Below are positions 7,272 to 13,896 of a stretch of DNA of 16,779 nucleotides, one piece after another. Positions within the stretch are counted from its first letter, which is position 1. Every line of letters starts with the position of its first letter. The notes beneath the pieces are model-generated. The model searched no databases and was not told the DNA's origin. It was given only the letters and a program-made list of their open reading frames with translations. The position numbers and the translations under genes were made by a program. The stretch comes from JAAZHK01 sp964536075 (GTDB lineage: Bacteria; Bacillota_I; Bacilli_A; RF39; UBA660). The stretch is from NCBI GenBank assembly GCA_964536075.1, contig CAZHWO010000018.1:1-16779 (forward strand), in the 5' to 3' direction.

Positions 7272-7604
7272 ATGAAAAAAAATGGTTTTACCCTTATTGA
7301 ACTCCTAGCTGTAATCTTAATTATCAGTATTACTTTATTAATTGTTTTTGCTTCAGTTACTAAAATAATACAAAAAAATAGAAATACCAAATTTGAGGAA
7401 TATGAAAAGTTGATGAAAACAGCTGCTGATTTATATTTTGAAAAAAATGTTGGTGCTACAAATGTTCAATTAAGTGCTTTAGTTAGTAATAACCTAATAA
7501 AAGAATTTGGTGAAGGTTATACATGTACGGGTTCCGTAACTAAAGGAGCAGAAGAAGTACCTTTGACTTGTAATAAAAATGGGCAACAAGATTGGCCAGA
7601 ATAA
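7272..7604 (+). CDS. Type IV pilin-like (pseudopilin) protein
   Basis: A 110-aa prepilin-type protein. The N terminus MKKNG|FTLIELLAVILIISITLLIVFA is a textbook class III signal: a short basic leader, cleavage after Gly5 by prepilin peptidase, methylatable Phe, Glu at mature position 5, and a hydrophobic assembly helix. The helix continues (KNRNTKFEEYEKLMKTAADLYFEKN), as in GspG/ComGC-like pseudopilins. The small C-terminal head has two Cys (YTCTGS ... LTCNKNG) that could form a disulfide loop. No pilus ATPase, platform protein or prepilin peptidase lies in the window, so it is either an orphan or part of a machine encoded elsewhere. The ATG follows GTGGTGAT. It has its own promoter and no clear terminator before the valS promoter. 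Confidence 0.85.
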   Translation: MKKNGFTLIELLAVILIISITLLIVFASVTKIIQKNRNTKFEEYEKLMKTAADLYFEKNVGATNVQLSALVSNNLIKEFGEGYTCTGSVTKGAEEVPLTCNKNGQQDWPE

Positions 7605-7612
7605 TAATTATC

Positions 7613-7641
7613 TTTACAAGATATTAAAAATAATATATAAT
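7613..7641 (+). promoter_or_regulatory. Sigma-A promoter of the T-box/valS transcript
   Basis: TTTACA (7613-7618), a 17-nt spacer and TATAAT (7636-7641). The predicted transcript start near 7648 is just before the T-box leader. Confidence 0.8.
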
Positions 7642-7649
7642 TTAGTCAT

Positions 7650-7870
7650 AAATGAGGAAATTGAGAAGTAAGTTATTAAGATTGATAGAGAGTTAGTGGT
7701 AGGTGGAAACTAATAATTAAAATAACTGAAAGTAGCAATGGAGTTTAACTCTTAAGTAAATAGAGGGTTACGTAAAACTGCGTTAAAAGTAAGAGATTAT
7801 ATTAATGGTTATTAATATAAATTAAGGTGGTACCGCGAAAGATTTCGTCCTTATGGATAGAGTCTTTTTT
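7650..7870 (+). ncRNA. Valine T-box riboswitch leader of valS
   Basis: A tRNA-sensing leader that lets transcription of valS continue when uncharged tRNA-Val binds. Stem I is visible: AGTTATT (7670-7676) pairs with AATAACT (7722-7728), and below it ATTG (7660-7663) pairs with CAAT (7737-7740). The internal loop holds AGAAGTA on one side and GAAA-GTA-G on the other. GTA (7733-7735) is thus the Specifier codon, for valine. The distal AGAGAG (7688-7693) and GGTG elements of stem I are present. The conserved T-box runs 7824-7838 (AAGGTGGTACCGCGA); its TGGT (7828-7831) matches the ACCA end expected for tRNA-Val. The terminator follows immediately. Confidence 0.92.
7840..7870 (+). terminator. Regulated terminator of the valine T-box
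   Basis: AGATTTCGTCC (7840-7850) pairs with GGATAGAGTCT (7855-7865), 10 of 11 positions including G-T pairs, followed by a T-tract (7865-7870). It competes with the antiterminator formed by the T-box. An in-frame ATG at 7853 lies within it and is not the valS start. Confidence 0.8.
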
Positions 7871-7888
7871 CTTTTAGGAGGGGAAAAA

Positions 7889-10414
7889 ATGTTAGATAAG
7901 AAATATGATCATAAAAGGGTTGAAGCTCATAAATATGATAATTGGTTAGAACAAGGTTATTTTAAAGCGAGTCAGGATAAAACTAAAGAACCTTATTGTA
8001 TAGTTATACCGCCTCCTAATGTCACAGGGAGATTACATTTAGGCCATGCGTGGGATACCACTATGCAAGATATTATTATTCGTTATAAAAGAATGCAGGG
8101 TTTTGATACGTTATGGTTACCGGGCATGGATCATGCGGGGATTGCTACTCAAGCCAAAATCGATCAAAAATTAAAAAGTATGGGCATTAATCCACGCGAG
8201 ATAGGGCGTGATGCTTGGCTTAAAATAGCGTGGGATTGGAAAGAAGAATATGCTCGTGCTATTCGAGAACAGTGGGCTAAACTAGGATTAAGTTTAGACT
8301 ATACCAAAGAAAGATTTACTTTAGATGATGGTTTATCTAAAGCGGTTAGAAAAGTTTTTATTGATTTATATAACCAAGGTTTAATTTATCGGGGAGAACG
8401 GATTATTAACTGGGATCCGGATGCGATGACAGCCTTATCTAATGAAGAAGTAGTTTATAAAGATGTGGAAGGATCATTTTATCATATAAAATATTTTATT
8501 GAAGGAACTAATGATTATTTAGAAATTGCTACCACAAGGCCCGAAACAATGTTTGGGGATACAGCCGTAGCCGTTAATCCGAATGATAAAAGATATAAAC
8601 ATTTAATTGGTAAAAAGGTTATTTTACCGCTAGTTAATAAACCTATTCCAATTATTGGTGATGAACATGCTGATCCCGAGTTTGGGACAGGAGTAGTGAA
8701 AATTACTCCGGCGCATGATCCTAATGATTTCGAAGTGGGAAACAGGCATAACTTAGAGCGCGTTATTATTATGACTCCGGATGCTAAGATGAATGAAAAG
8801 GCTTTTCAATATCAGGGAATGGATCGTTATGTTTGTAGGGAAGCCGTTATTAAAGATTTAAAGAGTCAGGGTTTATTTATTAAAGAAGAAAAAATTGTTC
8901 ATTCAGTTGGTCATTCCGAAAGAACAGACGTTATGATCGAGCCATATTTGTCCAAACAATGGTTTGTTAAAATGCGCCCTTTAGCTGATTCGGTTTTAAT
9001 TAATCAAAGAAATAAAGAAACGAAAGTTAATTTTGTTCCTGAACGTTACGAAAAAGTAATGAACCATTGGATGGAAATTACTTATGATTGGTGTATATCA
9101 AGGCAATTATGGTGGGGTCACCGAATTCCGGCTTGGTACAAAGATGATCAAATATATGTTGGTGAAGAAGCTCCTAAAGAAGAAGGTTGGATTCAAGATA
9201 ATGATGTTTTAGATACCTGGTTTTCTAGTGCTTTATGGCCTTTTTCCACTTTGGGATGGCCCGAAGAAACAGAAGATTTAAAAAGATATTATCCTAATAA
9301 TTGTTTGGTAACAGGCTACGATATTATTCCTTTTTGGGTTAATCGTATGACTTTTCAAGGTTTATATTTTACAGGTAAAAGACCGTTTAAAGATTGCTTA
9401 ATTCATGGCTTGATTCGTGATAAAAATGGTCGTAAAATGAGCAAATCTTTAGGTAATGGTATTGATCCTATGGACATTATTGATGAGTTTGGGGCTGATT
9501 CGTTAAGGTTTTTCTTAACCACTAACACTTCTTTAGGAATGGATTTAAGATATGATGAAGAAAAAGTCAAAGCTACTTGGAATTTTATTAATAAGTTATG
9601 GAATGCCGCGCGCTTTGTTTTGCAAAATGTAGAAAATTACCAAGAAACAGATCTAAATATAGAAGAGCTGACGTTATCAGATAAATGGATTTTAACTAAA
9701 TTGAATGAAACGATTAAAGATGTTACTAAAAATATGGATAAATATGAATTCCATAATGTCGGAAATAATTTATATACATTTATTTGGAATGATTTCTGTG
9801 ATTGGTATATTGAACTTTCAAAAAATAATTTATCACCAATCAATAAAACAATTCTTTTAGAAGTATTAATATCGGTTTTAAAGATGCTTCATCCGTTTAT
9901 GCCTTATGTGACCGAAGAAATATATAGTATGTTGCCCAATAAAAAGACTGATTCCATTATGATAGCTGATTATCCAGTATATGATAGGTCTTTGCTTTTT
10001 AAAGATGAAGAAGAATTAATGGAGAAGGTTATTCTTGATATAATAGCTATCCGTAATTTAAAATTAACGCATAAAATTTCCAAAGAAGCTTTAATTACTT
10101 TTAAAGCTAATAAAGAAGTTACTGATATTTTTGTTCATTTATTGAAATTAACAAATGCTCCTTCTATCGACAAAGATTATCTAAAGGTTTCATATCAGTC
10201 ATCACTAATTGATCTTACTTATTATTTTGAGGGAGAGAAAGAGAATAATTCTGCTAATGAGGAAGAAATTAAAAGATTGCAAGAATCAATTAAAAGAAGG
10301 GAAACTTTGTTAGCTAATGAAAATTATGTTAATAAAGCGCCAAGTAATATTGTTGAAATAGACCGTAAAAAACTAGCGGAGGAAAAAGATCGATTAGCAA
10401 TGTTATTAAAATAA
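7889..10414 (+). CDS. valS: Valyl-tRNA synthetase
   Basis: An 841-aa class Ia aminoacyl-tRNA synthetase that charges tRNA-Val, slightly shorter than the Bacillus enzyme (~880 aa). The Rossmann fold carries the HIGH-type motif HLGH (50-53) in PPPNVTGRLHLGH and the KMSKS motif (516-520). Between them lies the CP1 editing domain (TTRPETMFGDTAVAVNP ... ITPAHDPNDFEVG), which hydrolyses mischarged Thr-tRNA. The WCISRQLWWGH and DVLDTWFSSALWPFSTLGWP stretches are valine-type class Ia signatures. An anticodon-binding helical domain follows. The C-terminal ~50 residues form the coiled coil typical of ValRS (EEEIKRLQESIKRRETLLANENYVNKAPSNIVE ...). GGAGGGG (7878-7884) sets ATG 7889 as the start. Expression is controlled by the T-box upstream. 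Confidence 0.97.
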   Translation: MLDKKYDHKRVEAHKYDNWLEQGYFKASQDKTKEPYCIVIPPPNVTGRLHLGHAWDTTMQDIIIRYKRMQGFDTLWLPGMDHAGIATQAKIDQKLKSMGINPREIGRDAWLKIAWDWKEEYARAIREQWAKLGLSLDYTKERFTLDDGLSKAVRKVFIDLYNQGLIYRGERIINWDPDAMTALSNEEVVYKDVEGSFYHIKYFIEGTNDYLEIATTRPETMFGDTAVAVNPNDKRYKHLIGKKVILPLVNKPIPIIGDEHADPEFGTGVVKITPAHDPNDFEVGNRHNLERVIIMTPDAKMNEKAFQYQGMDRYVCREAVIKDLKSQGLFIKEEKIVHSVGHSERTDVMIEPYLSKQWFVKMRPLADSVLINQRNKETKVNFVPERYEKVMNHWMEITYDWCISRQLWWGHRIPAWYKDDQIYVGEEAPKEEGWIQDNDVLDTWFSSALWPFSTLGWPEETEDLKRYYPNNCLVTGYDIIPFWVNRMTFQGLYFTGKRPFKDCLIHGLIRDKNGRKMSKSLGNGIDPMDIIDEFGADSLRFFLTTNTSLGMDLRYDEEKVKATWNFINKLWNAARFVLQNVENYQETDLNIEELTLSDKWILTKLNETIKDVTKNMDKYEFHNVGNNLYTFIWNDFCDWYIELSKNNLSPINKTILLEVLISVLKMLHPFMPYVTEEIYSMLPNKKTDSIMIADYPVYDRSLLFKDEEELMEKVILDIIAIRNLKLTHKISKEALITFKANKEVTDIFVHLLKLTNAPSIDKDYLKVSYQSSLIDLTYYFEGEKENNSANEEEIKRLQESIKRRETLLANENYVNKAPSNIVEIDRKKLAEEKDRLAMLLK

Positions 10415-10491
10415 ATTTATAACAACTTTGTTAGTCACTCTTGGAACTGAGTCGTATTTATTAATGAAAAATTTGCTTATGGCAGATAATT

Positions 10492-10521
10492 AAAACCATT
10501 GGTTTGATATCAATGGTTTTT
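10492..10521. terminator. Bidirectional terminator between valS and the ABC permease gene
   Basis: AAAACCATTG (10492-10501) and CAATGGTTTT (10511-10520) form a perfect 10-bp stem with a 9-nt loop. T-rich ends on both strands suit the two convergent genes. The 77 nt between valS and this hairpin hold nothing I can identify. Confidence 0.7.
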
Positions 10522-10524
10522 ATA

Positions 10525-12129
10525 TTAATTTAAATTTAAGAACTTTCTAGGTCCATATTTTTTTAATAAATAATAACTGATAATTACCATAATAGCTAAG
10601 ATAACAGTAATCAGCCATAAGATATGATTAACAGGTATTTCTTTTAGTTTAGTAATGATTACAATTGGCACAATAGAAATAAGCATATTGAAAAATAGAC
10701 TTACTGTAGCTGACATACTTTGTTTAATAACTTTTACTTCACTATCCCAGTTAAAGGATGGGAATAATAAGTTAATAATGATACCTGTGATAGAAGTAAA
10801 AAGACTATATAAAATGGGAATGATAAAACAAAGGAGAAAAATCATGGGTGTTAGTTTTAAATAAATGCCTAAAATAAAACTGTTAATAATAATGGCGGGA
10901 ATAGTAATAGTTAAGTTAACTAAAATTTTGCTGTTAAAAATGTTTATTTGACTGATTGGTAAATATTTAATAATCCATAGACTTTTACCTTCCATCGATA
11001 TCGAAGTATTAGTAGTGCAAGTCATAGCACAGAATAATCCAATAATTAAAGGGGCCACTTGGTTTAACAATTTACTAAAATCAGCATAACCAATAAAACT
11101 ATTTATTTTGTCTGCTCCAAAAATAATTAGACCAATTGAGGCAAAAGTTAACATAATGACAATAATAGCAGTATTAAGAACATAAATGGAAGAAGCAAAA
11201 TAGCGCTTTAATTCTTTATAATATAAAGCTTTAATAGGACTGCTGGTTTTTAATTCTTTCATCTTAAAATGGGCTTTTGTTTGATGATTATTTAAGTTAA
11301 AATGGATGAAACTAAATAATTTATTAATTACCAAAATATAAATAATCCATAGAACAATAGGTATGGTTATAAAGAATAAAAGAGCTTGAAAATTAAAATC
11401 TTTTATAATGTTAGTATATAGACTGGTAAGGGGATAAATATGATTAAATTTATCAATTAAGCTTTGACCAATATTAGCTATATCTATTTTAGTATAGTTA
11501 ATCATTCTTGTTTGAAAATATAAAATAATACCAATAAAAGCTAAAGGGATAATTATATCAATCACATTTTTCTTTTTAAAAAAAGATCCAATATAACTGA
11601 AGAGGCTACCGATAAAAGTTGCCATAATAATGGGCACTAAAGGGATAATAAATAAAGTTATAAAAAAGTAAATAACAAAAGGGAAGTTTAGGGGAATAAA
11701 TTTAATATAAGCAATAAAGGCTGGAACCATGATTAAAAGAGTAAAAATTAAATTATAGACATAAAGGGTTATTAATTTACTAATAACAATTATTTTTTTA
11801 TCGATAGGTAAACTCATTAATAAATCATAGTCTTTAAATTCAAACAGGATACCTTTCACTTTATAAATAGTGGAAAAAAGAATAAAAGTGGAAGTAATAA
11901 CCATAAATTGGGTAGGTAAAAGATAACTAATATTTAATAATTGATAACCTTCCATAAATTCGCTAGCAAAAAAATAAACATAGAAACCTAAGTATATATA
12001 GGCAATCACCATTAAAATTATAATTATCAATGATTTTCTGGCTTCTTTAAAGTTTTTAGCATTTTTAATTTTATAAAAATCAAAAAAGGTTAATAAATTT
12101 ATTTTAATAAGATTAATTATGTTTTTCAT
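10525..12129 (-). CDS. ABC-2-type exporter permease
   Basis: A 534-aa polytopic membrane protein with roughly 11-12 hydrophobic helices, forming the membrane part of an ABC exporter with the ATPase encoded just upstream. An N-terminal amphipathic region (NLLTFFDFYKIKNAKNFKEARKS) is followed by membrane helices. A conserved-looking cytosolic loop 'YDLLMSLPIDKKIIVISKL' follows, and its duplicate 'SMEGKSLWIIKYLPISQINIFNSKI' lies in the second half. Such repeats are typical of large two-half ABC-2 permeases of the YthQ/EcsB kind. The substrate cannot be told. ATG 12129 is chosen because GGAG lies 10 nt before it; a TTG at 12138 would sit on the RBS. The gene begins inside the last 17 nt of the ATPase gene, indicating coupling. 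Confidence 0.8.
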   Translation of the reverse strand: MKNIINLIKINLLTFFDFYKIKNAKNFKEARKSLIIIILMVIAYIYLGFYVYFFASEFMEGYQLLNISYLLPTQFMVITSTFILFSTIYKVKGILFEFKDYDLLMSLPIDKKIIVISKLITLYVYNLIFTLLIMVPAFIAYIKFIPLNFPFVIYFFITLFIIPLVPIIMATFIGSLFSYIGSFFKKKNVIDIIIPLAFIGIILYFQTRMINYTKIDIANIGQSLIDKFNHIYPLTSLYTNIIKDFNFQALLFFITIPIVLWIIYILVINKLFSFIHFNLNNHQTKAHFKMKELKTSSPIKALYYKELKRYFASSIYVLNTAIIVIMLTFASIGLIIFGADKINSFIGYADFSKLLNQVAPLIIGLFCAMTCTTNTSISMEGKSLWIIKYLPISQINIFNSKILVNLTITIPAIIINSFILGIYLKLTPMIFLLCFIIPILYSLFTSITGIIINLLFPSFNWDSEVKVIKQSMSATVSLFFNMLISIVPIVIITKLKEIPVNHILWLITVILAIMVIISYYLLKKYGPRKFLNLN

Positions 12130-12691
12130 TATCGACAAGCTCCAAAAAGATATCTTCCAAACTTTTATCTTTAATAATTTTTTTCATATCCCCAAAAGTA
12201 ACTAATTGNNNNNNNNNNNNNNNNNNNNNNNNNNNNNNNNNNNNNNNNNNNNNNNNNNNNNNNNNNNNNNNNNNNNNNNNNNNNNNNNNNNNNNNNNNNN
12301 NNNNNNNNCCTAGATTACTAGTTATTTCAAATAGATCGGCATATTGTTTAATTTTTTGTTCTCTTGTTGATTTATCTACTTGATAAATATCCGCAATAAA
12401 GTTTAAATAGGCAATGCCAGTTAGATGTTCATAAAGATCGGGGTTATCAGGAATGTAGGCCATTTTCTTTTTACATTCAATGGGATGATCTTTAATAGAA
12501 AGATTATCAATTACTATATCTCCTTGTTCAAAAGGAAGAATACCGACAATGGATTTAATAGTTGTGGTTTTACCAGCACCGTTATGGCCGACGAAAGCCA
12601 CAATATCACCCGATTTTATTTCTAAATTTAAATTACTAACAGCCATTTTAGTTTTGTTATAACTTTTGGAATAATTTTTAATACTTAACAT
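12113..12691 (-). CDS. ABC transporter ATPase, interrupted by an assembly gap
   Basis: The ATP-binding subunit partnered with the overlapping permease. The N-terminal half is intact: MLSIKNYSKSYNKTKMAVSNLNLEIKSG, Walker A GHNGAGKTTT at about residues 35-44, and the Q-loop region MAYIPDNPDLYEHLTGIAYL. A run of 100 N then removes the middle, and sequence resumes near the C terminus (QLVTFGDMKKIIKDKSLEDIFLELVDNEKHN). The signature (LSGGQ), Walker B and H-loop fall in the gap. The apparent 192-aa length is shorter than the ~230-240 aa usual for this class. Because 100 N is a conventional unknown-size filler, the apparent in-frame continuity means nothing. The start is supported by AGAGGTG 7 nt before the ATG and a TATAAT (12709-12714, minus strand) above it. 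Confidence 0.85.
   Translation of the reverse strand: MLSIKNYSKSYNKTKMAVSNLNLEIKSGDIVAFVGHNGAGKTTTIKSIVGILPFEQGDIVIDNLSIKDHPIECKKKMAYIPDNPDLYEHLTGIAYLNFIADIYQVDKSTREQKIKQYADLFEITSNLXXXXXXXXXXXXXXXXXXXXXXXXXXXXXXXXXXQLVTFGDMKKIIKDKSLEDIFLELVDNEKHN
12209..12308. other. Assembly gap of exactly 100 N
   Basis: One hundred undetermined bases join two contigs inside the ABC ATPase gene. The true size is unknown; from typical family length I infer it is probably larger than 100 nt. Everything to the right (the Fic module, sigK and the surface protein) is linked to the left side only by scaffolding. Confidence 0.97.
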
Positions 12692-12712
12692 TGTTTCACC
12701 TCTTTTTAATTA

Positions 12713-12753
12713 TACAATAATTTTAATTTATTTGTGACATAAAATTAATTGGA
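12713..12753 (+). repeat. 41-bp direct repeat, left copy (upstream of the ABC ATPase gene)
   Basis: Identical over all 41 positions to 13847-13887 (offset 1134). It starts TACAATAATTTT and ends TAAAATTAATTGGA. It lies in the 5' region of the ABC ATPase gene. It contains a short inverted repeat, TAATTTTA (12718-12725) with TAAAATTA (12740-12747), around a 14-nt spacer. It bounds the Fic/antitoxin module on the left. Confidence 0.95.
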
Positions 12754-12791
12754 TGTGATTTTCTATATATCAAAATATTGTTTAATAAACT

Positions 12792-12824
12792 AAAAAATGT
12801 ATGAACTAATCAAATCATACATTT
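12792..12824 (-). terminator. Terminator of the fic operon
   Basis: On the minus strand AAAATGTATGA pairs with TCATACATTTT across a 10-nt loop, followed by T residues. The hairpin starts before and overlaps the fic stop codon (12815-12817). Confidence 0.7.
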
Positions 12825-13507
12825 TCTTTTATACTATTCTTAAGCATTATAGCAAGTTTTTTGTCTTTTATGTAATTATTAATACTAATTAATTGTTCAT
12901 CTTTTGAGGTAGGCACAGAAATTTTTTTAAACATAGTAAGTAATTTTTTTATGTTTCCAACAATACTTTCGCTACTAGCCACTATCATTTCCTTACTATC
13001 AACTTGTGTAAAATCAAGGTTAATACCAATTATTTTTGCTAGACCTTTAATAAACTCTCTTTGGGTACGACCATTGCCTTCTCTAAAAGGATGTAAAGCA
13101 TTTATGTCAGCAAATAAATTGGTTAGGGCTTCTATTTTCTTTTTATAATCTAAATCGAGATAATAATTATTTTTAGATATCTTATCAAATATATCTTTTG
13201 CATAAATGTCAATGTATGGGGCTAAACAAAATAGATTAGTTTTAGATATATTACAAGTTCTTGTTTTTCCTGCCCAGCTAAAGATATCTTGAAATAAAAA
13301 TTTGTGAATAGCTTTTAGATAGTCAAAATCGAAATCACCTTTTATTGGATTTTCTAAAAGAAGAGCAACACGATAAGAAACAAATTCTTGCTCTGCAATA
13401 AATAGTTCTTTTTCCGTTTTAATATTTAATTTGTTGATTAGAACATCAGAGTTATGATAGCAATAATCAGATGTCTTTTCATAAGTATAAGAGTATTTAT
13501 TATCCAT
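12815..13507 (-). CDS. fic: Fic-domain AMPylating toxin (class I)
   Basis: A 230-aa Fic protein, an enzyme that usually transfers AMP from ATP to a target protein. The complete active-site motif HPFREGNGRTQR is at 139-150: catalytic His139, the metal-binding Glu, the GNGR phosphate-binding turn, and the Arg that anchors the gamma phosphate. The upstream 'IFSWAGKTRTCNISKTNLFC' (75-94) fits the Fic flap that docks the target. No self-inhibitory (S/T)xxxE(G/N) helix is present in the protein; it is supplied by the small upstream gene. The start codon overlaps the antitoxin stop by 8 nt (ATGGATAA). The C-terminal ~60 residues are Lys-rich and helical. The target (gyrase/topoisomerase IV in some known FicT proteins) cannot be told from this sequence. 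The gene ends in TGA. Confidence 0.92.
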   Translation of the reverse strand: MDNKYSYTYEKTSDYCYHNSDVLINKLNIKTEKELFIAEQEFVSYRVALLLENPIKGDFDFDYLKAIHKFLFQDIFSWAGKTRTCNISKTNLFCLAPYIDIYAKDIFDKISKNNYYLDLDYKKKIEALTNLFADINALHPFREGNGRTQREFIKGLAKIIGINLDFTQVDSKEMIVASSESIVGNIKKLLTMFKKISVPTSKDEQLISINNYIKDKKLAIMLKNSIKENV

Positions 13508-13697
13508 ATATTTGTTTATATTTTTCCTTTAATTTATCAATTTCTTTTTCAGGGGAAGTAACACCATAATAACATTTTTTTAAGGTATCTTTTAAGGTGT
13601 TAGTTAAAGGCATACCTTCTAAACTCATAGTGCTATCAATTTCTCTTATTTTTTGCTCAACTTCTTTATCAAATCTAATTTTTTCCTCTTTTGACAT
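13500..13697 (-). CDS. VbhA/FicA-like antitoxin
   Basis: A 65-aa protein directly upstream of and overlapping fic, as expected for class I Fic toxin-antitoxin pairs. It contains the inhibitory motif (S/T)xxxE(G/N) as Thr23-Met-Ser-Leu-Glu27-Gly28 (in IDSTMSLEGMPLT). In the family, the motif Glu reaches into the Fic active site, blocks productive ATP binding and so prevents AMPylation. The remainder is helical and charged (MSKEEKIRFDKEVEQKIREI at the start, KEIDKLKEKYKQIYG at the end). The start is set by a strong GAGGAGG 6-7 nt before the ATG. A TATAAT (minus strand, 13727-13732) about 30 nt upstream is the likely -10, without a clear -35. I do not see a DNA-binding motif in it. Confidence 0.85.
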   Translation of the reverse strand: MSKEEKIRFDKEVEQKIREIDSTMSLEGMPLTNTLKDTLKKCYYGVTSPEKEIDKLKEKYKQIYG

Positions 13698-13726
13698 AAG
13701 GTAACCTCCTCTTAATTTATATATAT

Positions 13727-13732
13727 ATTATA
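13727..13732 (-). promoter_or_regulatory. -10 element of the antitoxin-fic operon
   Basis: TATAAT on the minus strand, ~30 nt before the antitoxin ATG, within an AT-rich stretch. No good -35 was found. Confidence 0.4.
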
Positions 13733-13789
13733 CTATATTTAAGACATTTTTAATAGTGTTTTTGGATAATTTAGACACAAATAATATAC

Positions 13790-13830
13790 GATATTAAATA
13801 CTATATTTATAGTTAATTATATTTAATATC
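13790..13830. repeat. Nested inverted repeats near the sigK-proximal end of the insertion
   Basis: GATATTAAATA (13790-13800) and TATTTAATATC (13820-13830) are perfect 11-bp inverted arms 19 nt apart. Inside is a second palindrome, ACTATA-TT-TATAGT (13800-13813). It lies 16 bp before the right 41-bp repeat. It could be a recombinase or regulator site, or part of the sigK promoter region. Confidence 0.6.
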
Positions 13831-13852
13831 TTGCTTTCCTTATTTTTACAAT
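13824..13852 (+). promoter_or_regulatory. Candidate sigma-E promoter of sigK
   Basis: TAATATC (13824-13830; 6 of 7 to the sigma-E -35 consensus KMATATT), a 14-nt spacer, and TTTACAAT (13845-13852; 6 of 8 to the -10 CATACAMT). The -10 ends inside the right repeat; the -35 comes from the insertion. sigK is sigma-E dependent in Bacillus. This was found by eye and remains tentative. Confidence 0.35.
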
Positions 13853-13887
13853 AATTTTAATTTATTTGTGACATAAAATTAATTGGA
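13847..13887 (+). repeat. 41-bp direct repeat, right copy (abuts sigK RBS)
   Basis: A perfect copy of 12713-12753. Its last bases (TTGGA) form part of the GGAG ribosome binding site of sigK. The identity stops exactly there (G in place of T). Confidence 0.95.
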
Positions 13888-13896
13888 GTGATGTAT

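Larger units (their letters stand above)
12754..13846. mobile_element. Putative 1.1-kb insertion carrying a Fic/antitoxin module
   Basis: 1093 bp between two perfect 41-bp direct repeats, containing only the Fic toxin and VbhA-like antitoxin genes on the minus strand. Removing the segment plus one repeat would restore a short intergenic region directly joining the ABC ATPase start to sigK. No recombinase or transposase gene is inside, so mobility would need a partner in trans, or the repeats may arise from a past recombination event. The right end has nested inverted repeats. The boundary call is strong; the mobile nature is inferred. Confidence 0.55.

Noticed and set aside
7853..7888. Upstream in-frame ATG for valS
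   Set aside because: It lies in the 3' arm/loop of the T-box terminator and lacks an RBS; ATG 7889 follows GGAGGGG.
10431..10460. CIRCE-like element (ACTC ... GAGT) after valS
   Set aside because: It only loosely resembles the TTAGCACTC-N9-GAGTGCTAA consensus and lies downstream of valS with no gene start nearby.
10415..10491. tRNA or small RNA gene between valS and the terminator
   Set aside because: No cloverleaf, no TTCRANNY T-arm motif and no promoter are visible.
13870..13879. CATAAAAT within the right repeat as a sigma-E -10 for sigK
   Set aside because: Transcription would start at or after the sigK ribosome binding site, leaving no usable leader; TTTACAAT upstream is better placed.
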